From positions 2,852,001 through 2,916,000 of the forward strand of contig CP173058.1 in NCBI GenBank assembly GCA_044772875.1: a stretch of DNA of 64,000 nucleotides, read 5' to 3'. Both the position numbers and the translations under genes were made by a program. The notes beneath the pieces are model-generated. The model was given only the letters and a program-made list of their open reading frames with translations, had not been told where the DNA came from and made no database searches. Position 1 is the first letter of the stretch, and each line of letters begins with the position of its first letter. The DNA comes from Morganella morganii_D (GTDB lineage Bacteria; Pseudomonadota; Gammaproteobacteria; Enterobacterales; Enterobacteriaceae). Below are positions 33,562 through 42,887 of the stretch, one piece after another.

Positions 33562-35156
33562 TATTTACAGGTCCAGGCCCAGTCATCCACGCTGTTGAGC
33601 AATGACCATGATCCGTGGATTTCCGGTGCGCCCCTGCCCAAATCCACACAATCATTCACCACGTAAGTATGCTGCACATTCAGCAGCCACGCCCAGGCAG
33701 CATCCCCTTTAATCCCGGTGCCGGTTTTACCGTTCCAGTCCACCTGCTGCCAGACAGGAATTGCCGCTTCCTGATCCGGCGCACTCATCGCCTTCTCAAG
33801 AATGGCATCCACCTGCGGATTTTTGTAATAACCCGGATTGTAGAATTCCACGCCTGCCGCTTTGCTGCTGTAGTGATGGACTAACTCCATCGGATCCAGA
33901 CTGCCCCAGCCGAACAGGGTCGGGTTTGCGTGCATATGACGTTCGACGGTTTCCCAGCTGCCGGACTGTAAATCCAGCTCAATGCCGATAGGTTTCAGGA
34001 ATGCGCGGACAGCCTGTGCCAGGTCACGGCGGGTGGTATCCCCGCTGGTGTACCACAGCGTCAGTTTAGCGACTTTGCCGTCTTTCTCACGCAGACCGTC
34101 TTTATTAAGTTTCCAGCCTGCCTCTTCCAGAATCTGTTTTGCTTTTTCCGCATCACCATCTTTAAAGGCTGCTTCCGGATTGTTCCAGGGCAGGCCGTGA
34201 ACACCGGTAAAGGCCGGTACGGCGTACCCTTCCATCACCTGCTCAGCCAGTAATTTCCGGTCAATGGCGTAGTTAATGGCTTTACGGATGGCCACATCAG
34301 AAGTGATATCGTTACCGATCGGATTACCCTGTGCATCCTTTTCACCGGCTTCAGGGATAGGGAAAACAATCCCGCGGTTTTCCACACTGGCGCGTTCCGT
34401 CAGTTTCATCCCTTTGACATCACCGGCAGTTGCGGCGATCACCGGCGGAATGCGGACAACCTCAAGCTGGCGGCTCTGTGCGGCAGCAAAAGCGGCATCC
34501 TCATCCAGGAACACAAACACCAGTTTGTTAAAATCGTTTTTCGGACCGGCGTAGTACGGGTTAGTCTCAACAATCAGCTGCTGACCGGGCTGGAAGGCCA
34601 CCAGGCGGTACGGCCCCGCACCCACCGGTTTTTGGGCATACTCTCTGGCATCATATTTATCTGCGGAAACAATTCCGAGGGAACCGAGCACGTTGATAAA
34701 GGTACTCTGTGGTTCGGATAGAGTGATTTTCACTGTCAGCGGATCAATTTCCTCCGCTTTGGCAAAGTTACCCATGTCGATTTTACCGCCGGCGGCGGCG
34801 GCATTGTTATAGGTGAACGCCACATCTTTGGCGGTCAGCGGGGAGCCGTCAGAGAATTTCAGATCTTTTTTCAGCTTCAGCGTCCACTCTTTGCCGTCGG
34901 CATTGTGGTCGTAGCTGTCCAGCATATAGCTGTGCCAGGAAAGATCGGCCTTTTGTTTGAGCAGCGGGCTGTGCAGTAACAAATAACTGCCGTGGCTCCA
35001 GCCGAGCATCGGGTCAAACCCTTCTGTCGGTTCTGCGCCGATGGCCAGCCGCAATGTATGACCAGTATTTTCTGCCGCAGCCAGCGCTGAAGCACTAATT
35101 GCTGTACCTAATAGCATAGAAACGAGTGTTCTTGCAAAAACCGACCTTTTAATCAT
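33561..35156 (-). CDS. Periplasmic substrate-binding protein of nickel/peptide ABC transporter (NikA-like)
   Basis: 531 residues with a signal peptide (VSMLLGTAISASALAAAENT). SBP family 5 fold: LRLAIGAEPTEGFDPMLGWS, LKKDLKFSDGSPLTAKDVAF, VGAGPYRLVAFQPGQ. First gene of a four-gene operon directly upstream of urease, which in Yersinia is the position of the yntABCDE nickel importer. Nickel, alone or with a small chelator, is the likely ligand; a dipeptide cannot be excluded from sequence alone. Confidence 0.82.
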   Translation of the reverse strand: MIKRSVFARTLVSMLLGTAISASALAAAENTGHTLRLAIGAEPTEGFDPMLGWSHGSYLLLHSPLLKQKADLSWHSYMLDSYDHNADGKEWTLKLKKDLKFSDGSPLTAKDVAFTYNNAAAAGGKIDMGNFAKAEEIDPLTVKITLSEPQSTFINVLGSLGIVSADKYDAREYAQKPVGAGPYRLVAFQPGQQLIVETNPYYAGPKNDFNKLVFVFLDEDAAFAAAQSRQLEVVRIPPVIAATAGDVKGMKLTERASVENRGIVFPIPEAGEKDAQGNPIGNDITSDVAIRKAINYAIDRKLLAEQVMEGYAVPAFTGVHGLPWNNPEAAFKDGDAEKAKQILEEAGWKLNKDGLREKDGKVAKLTLWYTSGDTTRRDLAQAVRAFLKPIGIELDLQSGSWETVERHMHANPTLFGWGSLDPMELVHHYSSKAAGVEFYNPGYYKNPQVDAILEKAMSAPDQEAAIPVWQQVDWNGKTGTGIKGDAAWAWLLNVQHTYVVNDCVDLGRGAPEIHGSWSLLNSVDDWAWTCK

Positions 35157-35826
35157 TATTCACCCTTACCTGACCAGAATTTACAATGTTTAATTTTGAG
35201 TTAATCCGGTGTTACACAAAATCACCTGTGAAAAATTAATCTACCAAAGAAAACAGAGTTTATATAACTAAAATCACGTCCGAAAATGATGCATATTAAT
35301 GAATCATGGTAAAAATCGGATTTCTCATATATTAAATTCTTTTATTAAATCCTGATTATGAATAATAACATTATTACATATTTTTCTGATAATTCCCGCC
35401 AGAAACATATTGTAACAACTTACCCGTAAACAGACTAAAACCAATTATCTGACAAGGTATTACATCACTGAACCACAAGCTCTGCAACGCGATTACCAGT
35501 ACCTCTGCCATATGTTTTTTTTCAGTGTAACACACTCTTTTTAGTTATCACTGTTGAATTCCATCCGGCAAAAATCATTAATTAAATTAATTATTTTCTC
35601 TTCGGTAATTTTATCATGACTGGTATTAACAGAATTTTACCCATGTCTGAACCGGAGTTACTGCACTTGTTGCAATATGAGTGACTGAAACTCATTTAGA
35701 TACATTAAGAAAACCCATGGGAAAACCGAAATATTAAGCAGGGAAAAGATAAACAGGGAAACAAAAACACAGGAAATACAGACAATTCCTAATTAAAAAA
35801 ACACAATTTCGGGAATTGTCTGCTGG
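35157..35826. other. AT-rich 670-bp intergenic region
   Basis: Contains the promoter region of the nickel-type operon (minus) and the 3' side of tonB. TATAAA about 100 bp before the binding-protein start may be a -10. A 22-codon frame (35616-35684, ending SEPELLHLLQYE) lacks a ribosome-binding site. No clear gene. Confidence 0.5.
35779..35822 (-). terminator. Inverted repeat after tonB
   Basis: CAGACAATTCC (35779-35789) and GGAATTGTCTG (35812-35822) are perfect 11-bp arms. On the minus strand a competing short stem ACAATT/AATTGT is followed by seven U, a plausible weak intrinsic terminator for tonB. Confidence 0.5.
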
Positions 35827-36603
35827 TTACAGGTAAAAGCCGATGGGAGTGATTATCTCAATATGACCATTTCTGTTGCGCTCCTGTGGCGGCAGCGGGA
35901 AAGGAGACGCCCGTTGCACTGTAGCAAGTGCTTCCTTATCCAGCAGTTTTGTACCGGATGAATTGACCAGCTCCGCAGAGATAACATTCCCTTGCATATT
36001 GAGTGTCACTTTTACATGAGAAACACCGGTGGATTTATAGCGCAGCAGTGCGCGCGGATAGCGTTTGTATTTTGCCAGATGCGAATGCACAGCGCTCTCC
36101 CAGCCGGTACTGCCGCTGACCGGCTGCGGTGCATGGCTGGTAAAATCCGCGCGGCTGGCGGAACTGTCCCCCTGACGCGGTGCTGAAGTACTCTCAGCCA
36201 ATACCGGTGACGGAGTGTCCGTTTCCGGCATTCTAATCTCTGTTACCGGCTTTTTCTCTGCTTTTTTCTTTATTTTCTCCGCTTTTCGCGTCCAGGTCCC
36301 CTGATCAGAGACCGCCAGTTTATCAACAGCAGATTCCCGCTCCGGCTCAGCCACCGGTTGCGGTGCCGGTTGTGACATCACCTGTCTGATCCCTTCCGCC
36401 TTTTCCGGCGGTGCACTTTCCGGCTGATAAACCCCGGGCATCAGTACAAATGCCGGGGGCAGCATACCTTTCTGCTCCTCAGCAGAAAAGCTCAGCCAGC
36501 CCAGAAACAGTGCCGGCAGCAGCGCATGAACTCCCACACTGGCAGCTGTGCCGCCGACTGAATATCGCCTGTTCTGATAACAGGCCGCAGCCACATTCAA
36601 CAT
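35827..36603 (-). CDS. TonB-like energy transducer (FusB-like)
   Basis: 258 residues: one N-terminal membrane anchor (GVHALLPALFLGWLSF), a Pro/Glu/Lys-rich periplasmic spacer with a KIKKKAEKKP stretch, and a C-terminal TonB domain (WESAVHSHLAKYKRYPRALL with the conserved YP, then LVNSSGTKLLDKEALATVQR). It is divergent from the sigma gene of the receptor cluster, so it is probably the dedicated partner of that receptor, as FusB is in Pectobacterium. No exbB or exbD lies nearby; it must share the housekeeping ones. Confidence 0.85.
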   Translation of the reverse strand: MLNVAAACYQNRRYSVGGTAASVGVHALLPALFLGWLSFSAEEQKGMLPPAFVLMPGVYQPESAPPEKAEGIRQVMSQPAPQPVAEPERESAVDKLAVSDQGTWTRKAEKIKKKAEKKPVTEIRMPETDTPSPVLAESTSAPRQGDSSASRADFTSHAPQPVSGSTGWESAVHSHLAKYKRYPRALLRYKSTGVSHVKVTLNMQGNVISAELVNSSGTKLLDKEALATVQRASPFPLPPQERNRNGHIEIITPIGFYL

Positions 36604-36660
36604 AACTCAACTCACTTTTTTTAATCGTTATTCACGTATTTCAATTTGTAAAATTACAGG

Positions 36661-36686
36661 CATAATGATAACGCAAATGATATTGC
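36661..36686. promoter_or_regulatory. Putative Fur box in the tonB-sigma divergent promoter
   Basis: CATAATGATAACGCAAATGA followed by TATTGC contains successive NATAAT-like hexamers of the Fur consensus. The two genes flanking it belong to an iron-type uptake locus, which supports the reading. Confidence 0.45.
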
Positions 36687-36796
36687 TTTTTATTATTAAA
36701 TAATAATTCAAATAACAACAATGAGATTTTTTGGATTTCTCTAAGCAATGCGTAATGACTCCTTCAATTACGATGACTTCGATACACACCAGAAAA

Positions 36797-37339
36797 ATGA
36801 CGACTGAAAAATCGGTAAGCAGGCTTATTGCCGGAGCTTATCACTCAACCTACCATCAGCTTGTCCGCTTCTTCCATAAGCGGCTGGGCAACAGTCAGGA
36901 TGCACGGGATTTGTCGCAGGATGTGTTTGCCCGCTGGCTGAAAGGCGGCAACGAGACCTCTGTGCAGGAAACCCGCGCGTTCCTGTTTAAGATCGCCAAC
37001 AATGTACTGACTGACCACTGGCGTTACAGTCAGCGCAAGGGCCGCGACCGGGTCAGTGAATGGGATGATTCACTGACTGCGGAAGTGGCTCAGGAGGAAG
37101 CCGATCCCCGGGTACAGCTCGAACACCGTCAGCGACTGGACAGGCTGTATCAGGTGCTGAATGAACTGCCGCCCCGTCAGCGGGAAGCCTTTGTGCTTTA
37201 CCGGTTTGACGGACTTTCGCAAAGTGACATTGCCGAACGGATGGATATCTCTGTCAGTATGGTGGAAAAGCACATCGCCCGTGCCCTGCTGCAATGTAAA
37301 CGCGCCATGAATGCCGCAGAACAAAAGGACGGGGAATGA
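36797..37339 (+). CDS. FecI-type ECF sigma factor
   Basis: About 180 residues. Region 2 shows AYHSTYHQLVRFFHKRLGN and DARDLSQDVFARWLKGG; region 4 shows LPPRQREAFVLYRFDGLSQS then DIAERMDISVSMVEKHIARA, the helix-turn-helix. The start is uncertain: ATGs at 36755, 36773 and 36797 and a TTG at 36731 are in frame and none has a good ribosome-binding site; 36797 gives the usual FecI-like N-terminus. Its stop overlaps fecR (ATGA). It should transcribe the receptor operon when the receptor signals. Confidence 0.88.
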   Translation: MTTEKSVSRLIAGAYHSTYHQLVRFFHKRLGNSQDARDLSQDVFARWLKGGNETSVQETRAFLFKIANNVLTDHWRYSQRKGRDRVSEWDDSLTAEVAQEEADPRVQLEHRQRLDRLYQVLNELPPRQREAFVLYRFDGLSQSDIAERMDISVSMVEKHIARALLQCKRAMNAAEQKDGE

Positions 37340-38298
37340 CAGACCGGCGGGAGCAGGACGAACGGGAAGAGGCCGCTGCGCTGTGGTTTACGCGCTGGCA
37401 CAGCCAGAGCATGACGTCACAGCAGCAGCGTGAGTTACAGACATGGCTGGCGGCCTCTCCGGAAAACCGGCAGGCATTTGATGATATGGCGCTGTTGTGG
37501 GGGGAAATGTCAGTCCTGCCGCGTCCGGAGGTCACTGCTCCGGCACCTGCCCGGGCCTTTCCGCTTCTGCGCCCGCTGCGCCATACTCTCGCCGGGCTGT
37601 TTATCCTGGTGATGCTGTTTCTGCCCTACAGCCAGTTACCTGCCCTGCTGATGGATAACCTGACACTCGCCACTGCCGCAGAGAGCAAATCCATGATTCT
37701 GCCGGACGGCAGCCGTATTTTTCTCAACCGCGACAGTGAGGCGGATATTGCCTACGAGCAGACACATCGCCGCATAACCCTGGTGCGCGGCAATGCTTTT
37801 TTTCAGGTGAAATCCAATCCGTGGCGACCGTTTGTTATTCAGGCGGACGGTAGGGAGATAACGGTTGTCGGGACAGAATTTGATGTCAGCCGCCGGGGTA
37901 CGGAAGTAGCGGTCTCTGTGGCGAACGGAATTGTCGCCCTGCGGGATACGGCAGACGAAAAACCGGTATACCTCCGCGCCGGGGATAACGCTGTCAGTCC
38001 CGCACAGGGACAACCGCTGCTGCTCAGCCGTATCCCGCCGGAACAGGCAGGGGAGTGGCACAACGGACAAATCACCCTCACAGATACCCCGCTGCACGAT
38101 GTTGTTGCCCGTCTCGCGCCTTACAGCAACCGCTCCGTCTCACTTGCCGCCAATGCTGCGGATCTGACCGTTTCCGGCCGGGTCACCCTTTCCGAAACAG
38201 ATGCCTTTTTCACGGCACTGCCACTGCTGTTACCGGTTGAGGTAACAGAATTGCATGACGGCAGCCTGTTGATTGTGAAGAAAAATAAAAATAAATGA
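37336..38298 (+). CDS. FecR-family transmembrane anti-sigma/signal-relay protein
   Basis: 320 residues. The cytoplasmic N-terminal DUF4880-like part has AALWFTRWHSQSMTSQQQRE and WLAASPENRQAFDDMALLW. One membrane helix lies at about 85-105 (HTLAGLFILVMLFL). The periplasmic FecR domain has LPDGSRIFLNRDSEADIAYE and a C-terminal secretin/TonB-short-N-like region (DTPLHDVVARLAPYSNRSVS). It relays receptor occupancy from the periplasm to the sigma factor with which it is translationally coupled. Confidence 0.9.
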   Translation: MTDRREQDEREEAAALWFTRWHSQSMTSQQQRELQTWLAASPENRQAFDDMALLWGEMSVLPRPEVTAPAPARAFPLLRPLRHTLAGLFILVMLFLPYSQLPALLMDNLTLATAAESKSMILPDGSRIFLNRDSEADIAYEQTHRRITLVRGNAFFQVKSNPWRPFVIQADGREITVVGTEFDVSRRGTEVAVSVANGIVALRDTADEKPVYLRAGDNAVSPAQGQPLLLSRIPPEQAGEWHNGQITLTDTPLHDVVARLAPYSNRSVSLAANAADLTVSGRVTLSETDAFFTALPLLLPVEVTELHDGSLLIVKKNKNK

Positions 38299-38304
38299 AA
38301 AAAA

Positions 38305-38335
38305 GAATAATTATCATGTGAGGATAATTCTCATT
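38305..38335 (+). promoter_or_regulatory. Putative Fur box before the receptor gene
   Basis: AATAATTATCATGTGAGGAT followed by AATTCTCATT resembles two overlapping Fur half-site sets (reverse strand AATGAGAATTATCC...GATAATTATT). It lies about 50 bp before the receptor start, in the fecR-receptor gap, where the FecI-type promoter is also expected. Confidence 0.5.
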
Positions 38336-38387
38336 TCCGCGTCTTCTGATACAGGGGATAACTACGACACTTCCGGAAATGATAAAA

Positions 38388-41144
38388 ATGACAATAACAC
38401 CATCACCATTCAGTATCAGGGCCGTCAGTTCTGCCATTGTGCTGGCACTCGGACTGACAGCGGCACCGGCAGGGGCGGCGGATCTCACACTTGATCTGCC
38501 GGAACAGGCACTGACCCGTTCACTGAATACCATCGCGCAGCAGGGGCAACTCCAGTTACTTTATGATGCGGGACAACTCGGCGCGCTGCGTGCGCCCGCA
38601 CTGCACGGCAGCTATTCAGCACAGACCGCGATTCAGACACTGCTGGCAGGCTCCGGCCTGACACTGGTGCAGCAGGGCAGCAGTTATGTCATCCGGCCGC
38701 TGACCACAGAAGCAGAAACGATTTTAATTCCGGAAACCCGGGTTCAGGGCGAACTGACTTATCATCCGGCCACCGATGTGATGTCTGCCCCGCAATACAT
38801 TACCTCTGAGGAGATCCGCCAGCGCAATACCGGTGACGGTAACGTTACGGAACTTCTGCGTACCAACCCGGCGGTGCAGTTTGCCGGAAACGACAGCTCT
38901 TCCCTCAACCAGGGCGAGATCAAGCCATCGCGGATTTCCATTCACGGTGCGTCCAGTTTCCAGAACGCCTATAAACTCGACGGTATCAGTTTTAACAACG
39001 ATTTCGACCCGGCAAAAGATACCCTGGGCGAAACGTCCACCCGTCTGGACAGCGGCGATCAGGGGATGTACATCGACAGCCGCCTGATCGACAGCGTGAC
39101 GGTTTACGATAACAACATTCCGGTGGAGTTCGGCGGCTTTACCGGCGGCAGTGTGGATGTCACCAGCCGCCGCTGGAACGGCGAAAACAGCGGCCATATG
39201 TATTACCGCACTACCCGCTCCTCCTGGAATCATCTGTTTGAGGATTCCTCACAGCCGATTGATTCATCAAAAAATGATATCAGCCACCCGGCACGTTTCC
39301 AGAATGAATATAACAAACACGATTTCGGCGGCTGGTTTGAAGTCGGCGTGACAGAGAACAGCGGCCTGACAGTGTCCGCTTCCCGCCGTACCTCCACCAT
39401 CCCGGCTAATACTTCTGTTCTGATGGCGGTGATGGACGGCGAAGACCTCGTCGGTTATGAGTTTGATAAGCGCAAACGCAACCAAAAACGCACCTCAGAC
39501 AACCTGTTTGTGAAGTACGCGATGGATCTCTCGCCGGTCACCACCGCCGATATCTCGCTGAATTACTCCGATTACAAGGCGCGCTTGTTCGCATCCAATA
39601 TTGCCAACTCCGGTTATGACAATAACCACAAAGGGTTAGGTGTAACCGGTGTTCTGAAACACCGGACCAGCCTGGCCGATCTGGAATTCACCCTGGGTTA
39701 TCAGAAACTGAAAGATAACCGCGTGAATGACGAGCAGAATTTCTATGAAATGAAGGATAAATTGCCGGACGGCAAAACGATTATTAACACTAAAATGGGC
39801 GGGCTGGGTGATCTGCGGACAGAGCAGGACAATGTCACCACCAAAGCCGTCGCCCGTTTCCTGCCGTCAGAAGGCTTCGGGATGATACACCGCCCGACAC
39901 TCGGCGCGGAGACAACACACACCAAAGGCCGCTATATCCGCGATAAGTCGCACTATCACACCAGTGATGACAGAGCCACTTATGCGGATATGGGCATGGA
40001 GATGACCAATATCCACCGCTTCCTGCCGGGAACAGCCTCTGTCAGTTATAACAACTACTCTCTGTTTGCCGATGACAATATTGAGATTGGCCGCCTGACA
40101 CTTCGCCCGGGTATCCGCGTGGATCGCGATGATTTTGTTCAGCGCACCAATGTCGCACCGCGTCTGGCCGCCACTTATGATCTGTTCGGTAACAAAGAGA
40201 CATTGCTGATCGCCGGTGCTAACCGCTATTACGGCCGCTCCATGCTGACTTACGCCCTGTACGGCGCGCAGAATGCCGGGCTGGAAAAATGTTATATGTG
40301 CGGCTTTATGGGGATGGAGCCGACCTGGGATAAAACCAATGATTATGAAGGTCTGGATTCACTGAAAACCCCGTATAACGATGAGATTTCCCTCGGCCTT
40401 CAGCAGGAAATCCTCAGCACTACCTGGCGCCTGACGTATGTTCACCGCGAAGGCTATGATGAAGTGCGCAGCCGTACCAAATACAACAACCTGACCGGGT
40501 CGGATAAATACTCCGATAAAGGCAAAATCCGCACCTTTGATAATGCCGGACGCAGCAAACATGACTCCGTCACCCTGGCCGTCAGTAACAGTCAGCCGTG
40601 GGAATGGGGACAGGCAAGCCATGTCTTTACCTCTTCAATCGTCTGGCAGGATACCAAAAGCAACTTCCCGTCTGACCAGGGTTATGCCTTCTTTGAGCCG
40701 GGCACTGCCATTAACTCCGACAAAGTGATGTACGGCGGCAAAGTGATCGATGTCAGTGACCTGCCAGCCGGCAACTTTAACTCGCCGCTGAAACTGAACA
40801 TTGAACTGACCAGTGACTGGGATAACTACAACATCTCCTGGTACAACCGCCTGCAATGGTGGGGAGCACGTAACCAGGCAGTCCGTCATGACAATGAAGT
40901 GGTCCGTGATCCGCAGTACGGCGAATTACGTGTCTATCAGAAAGAGCATTTCGCATCCAAATTCACCTGGGATACCCGGGTGAACTGGAAACCGGAGTTT
41001 GCTTACGGCGCGTCCGTCTCGCTGGAGGTGAATAACGTTCTGAATAACAAAAATGTCGCGGATACCTTTATCTACGCCGGTAACAAGGTGATTGCCTATG
41101 ATCCGGGCCGTCAGTTCTGGTTACAGCTGAATTACGATTTTTAA
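38388..41144 (+). CDS. TonB-dependent receptor with signalling domain (YddB/FusA-like)
   Basis: 918 residues. Signal peptide (SSAIVLALGLTAAPAGAADL), then an STN signalling domain (about 35-110: LDLPEQALTRSLNTIAQQGQ, LLAGSGLTLVQQGSSYVIR), a plug domain (VTELLRTNPAVQF, SSLNQGEIKPSRISIHGASS) and a 22-strand barrel ending in Phe. The plug is strikingly like E. coli YddB and the ferredoxin receptor FusA, including LRTNPAV, SLNQG and ISIHGAS. Those relatives as I know them lack STN; its presence fits the FecI/FecR pair upstream. The ATG at 38388 has GGAA at a workable distance; 38379 is an alternative. Confidence 0.9.
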   Translation: MTITPSPFSIRAVSSAIVLALGLTAAPAGAADLTLDLPEQALTRSLNTIAQQGQLQLLYDAGQLGALRAPALHGSYSAQTAIQTLLAGSGLTLVQQGSSYVIRPLTTEAETILIPETRVQGELTYHPATDVMSAPQYITSEEIRQRNTGDGNVTELLRTNPAVQFAGNDSSSLNQGEIKPSRISIHGASSFQNAYKLDGISFNNDFDPAKDTLGETSTRLDSGDQGMYIDSRLIDSVTVYDNNIPVEFGGFTGGSVDVTSRRWNGENSGHMYYRTTRSSWNHLFEDSSQPIDSSKNDISHPARFQNEYNKHDFGGWFEVGVTENSGLTVSASRRTSTIPANTSVLMAVMDGEDLVGYEFDKRKRNQKRTSDNLFVKYAMDLSPVTTADISLNYSDYKARLFASNIANSGYDNNHKGLGVTGVLKHRTSLADLEFTLGYQKLKDNRVNDEQNFYEMKDKLPDGKTIINTKMGGLGDLRTEQDNVTTKAVARFLPSEGFGMIHRPTLGAETTHTKGRYIRDKSHYHTSDDRATYADMGMEMTNIHRFLPGTASVSYNNYSLFADDNIEIGRLTLRPGIRVDRDDFVQRTNVAPRLAATYDLFGNKETLLIAGANRYYGRSMLTYALYGAQNAGLEKCYMCGFMGMEPTWDKTNDYEGLDSLKTPYNDEISLGLQQEILSTTWRLTYVHREGYDEVRSRTKYNNLTGSDKYSDKGKIRTFDNAGRSKHDSVTLAVSNSQPWEWGQASHVFTSSIVWQDTKSNFPSDQGYAFFEPGTAINSDKVMYGGKVIDVSDLPAGNFNSPLKLNIELTSDWDNYNISWYNRLQWWGARNQAVRHDNEVVRDPQYGELRVYQKEHFASKFTWDTRVNWKPEFAYGASVSLEVNNVLNNKNVADTFIYAGNKVIAYDPGRQFWLQLNYDF

Positions 41145-41186
41145 TCTGAGCATATGAGCAATGTCTCTTAACGTTATGAATAATCA

Positions 41187-42887
41187 ATGAAAACAATAAA
41201 ACAATTTATCTGGCTGGTAACGCCGTTCTGGGGGCGGCGTGCCGCCCTGTTTTGCTGGTTCTTACTGTTGTTGTCTCTCGGGCTGACACTCTCTTCCGTC
41301 TGGTTCAATATCCGCATGAACCAGTGGAACGGGGATTTTTATAATGCACTGCAAAAGCTGGACGGCGCGACACTGTATCAGCTGATCAAATTTTTCGTCG
41401 TCCTGGTCAGCGGACTGATCCTGGTAGTGGTTCTCGGCACGTATTTCCGGCAGAAACTGGCTATCCGCTGGCGGGAGGGGATGACAAAACAGATCCTCAG
41501 CCGCTGGCTGTCGCCGCAGAGCCGCCATTACCTGCTGCGTCTGACTGCACAGGAGCCGGATAACCCGGATCAGCGGATTGCCGAAGATGTCCGTCTGCTG
41601 GTGGAATCCACCCTCAGCCTGCTGATCACCTTTCTGCACTCGCTGCTGACCCTGATTTCCTTTGCCGCCATTCTCTGGCAACTCTCCGGCAGTATTCTGC
41701 TCTCTGTTGCCGGTACTGACTGGCGCATTAACGGCTATATGTTCTGGGCCTGTATTGCTTACACCCTGGCCGGTATCGCACTGACACAGCTTATCGGCGG
41801 GCCGCTGCGCAAACTGAATATGGAAAAACAGCAGCGCGAGGCGGATTACCGTGCGGCACTGATCACCCGCAGGCAGCACGGCGATGCTATCGCAGGACAG
41901 CGGGGAGAGTTACAGGATAAACAACAGCTGCTTGCCCGTTTCGCCCGTGTGGCGGCCAACTGGAATCAGTTGATCCGCTGCGAACGGAATTTATCATTTT
42001 ATACAGTGGGTTATCAGCAGGTTACCGCACTGGCGCCGATCCTGTTTGCCCTGCCGAAATTCCTCGCCGGTGAACTGATGCTGGGCGGATTAATGCAGCT
42101 GCGCCAGGCCTTTACCAGTGTCGCGACCTCACTCGGCTGGTTTATTTTTGCCTATAAAGAGATTGCCGCCTGGCAGGCGACAGTAACCCGTCTGTACCAT
42201 TTTGTCCGCCTGCTGGAAAATGACGCAGTGTCTGATGTCACCGAAACCCGCCAGTCCGCAGTACGCCTTCAGGTATCGGCTGATATTCTGCTGCCGGATA
42301 ACCGTCCTCTGCTGGAAAATGTCACACTTTCCCTGCGCGCCGGGGAATTTGCTATTATCAGCGGCCGTTCCGGGCTGGGTAAATCCACCCTGCTGCGCGC
42401 ACTCAGCGGCCACTGGCCTTACTACCGGGGAAATATCAGCCGTGAACAGGATGTGATGTGGGTTCCGCAATCACTCTATCTGCCGTCCGGGACACTGAAA
42501 TCGCTGCTGGCGTATCCGCATGCCGCCGGACAATTCAGCCCGGAGGCTTACCGGGATGTTCTGGATGCCACCGGACTTGCTGCGCTGATACCACAACTGA
42601 ATGTCGATGCCGACTGGCGCCAGCGCCTGTCCGGCGGCGAACAGCAGCGCCTGCTGATCGCCCGTCTGCTGCTCAGTCAGCCGAAGCTGATGCTGCTCGA
42701 TGAAATTACCTCCGCACTGGACGATGATAATTCTGTCCGCATGATCCGCCTGCTCCGCCGGTGCCTGCCGGACAGCACGCTTTTGCTGGTCAGTCACCAG
42801 CGTTTTCTTCAGCAGGAAGCGGATCGTGTGATCGCTCTGTCCGCTCCTGTAACCACCTGCACATCAGGAGCCCGATATGCTTTATAA
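41187..42887 (+). CDS. ABC transporter, fused membrane and ATPase domains (YddA/FusD-like)
   Basis: 566 residues. An N-terminal SbmA/BacA-type membrane domain (FWGRRAALFCWFLLLLSLGL, NQWNGDFYNALQKLD, PDNPDQRIAEDVRLLVESTL) is followed by an ATPase domain with Walker A SGRSGLGKSTLL, signature LSGGEQQRLLIARLLL and Walker B LMLLDEITSALD. Gene order with the receptor and the protease matches yddA-yddB-pqqL of E. coli and the Fus locus. It may move cleavage peptides or substrate out of the periplasm. The downstream protease overlaps it by 11 bp. Confidence 0.88.
   Translation: MKTIKQFIWLVTPFWGRRAALFCWFLLLLSLGLTLSSVWFNIRMNQWNGDFYNALQKLDGATLYQLIKFFVVLVSGLILVVVLGTYFRQKLAIRWREGMTKQILSRWLSPQSRHYLLRLTAQEPDNPDQRIAEDVRLLVESTLSLLITFLHSLLTLISFAAILWQLSGSILLSVAGTDWRINGYMFWACIAYTLAGIALTQLIGGPLRKLNMEKQQREADYRAALITRRQHGDAIAGQRGELQDKQQLLARFARVAANWNQLIRCERNLSFYTVGYQQVTALAPILFALPKFLAGELMLGGLMQLRQAFTSVATSLGWFIFAYKEIAAWQATVTRLYHFVRLLENDAVSDVTETRQSAVRLQVSADILLPDNRPLLENVTLSLRAGEFAIISGRSGLGKSTLLRALSGHWPYYRGNISREQDVMWVPQSLYLPSGTLKSLLAYPHAAGQFSPEAYRDVLDATGLAALIPQLNVDADWRQRLSGGEQQRLLIARLLLSQPKLMLLDEITSALDDDNSVRMIRLLRRCLPDSTLLLVSHQRFLQQEADRVIALSAPVTTCTSGARYAL

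Noticed and set aside
35616..35684. 22-codon peptide ending SEPELLHLLQYE
   Set aside because: Protein-like end, but no ribosome-binding site and no context; may be chance.
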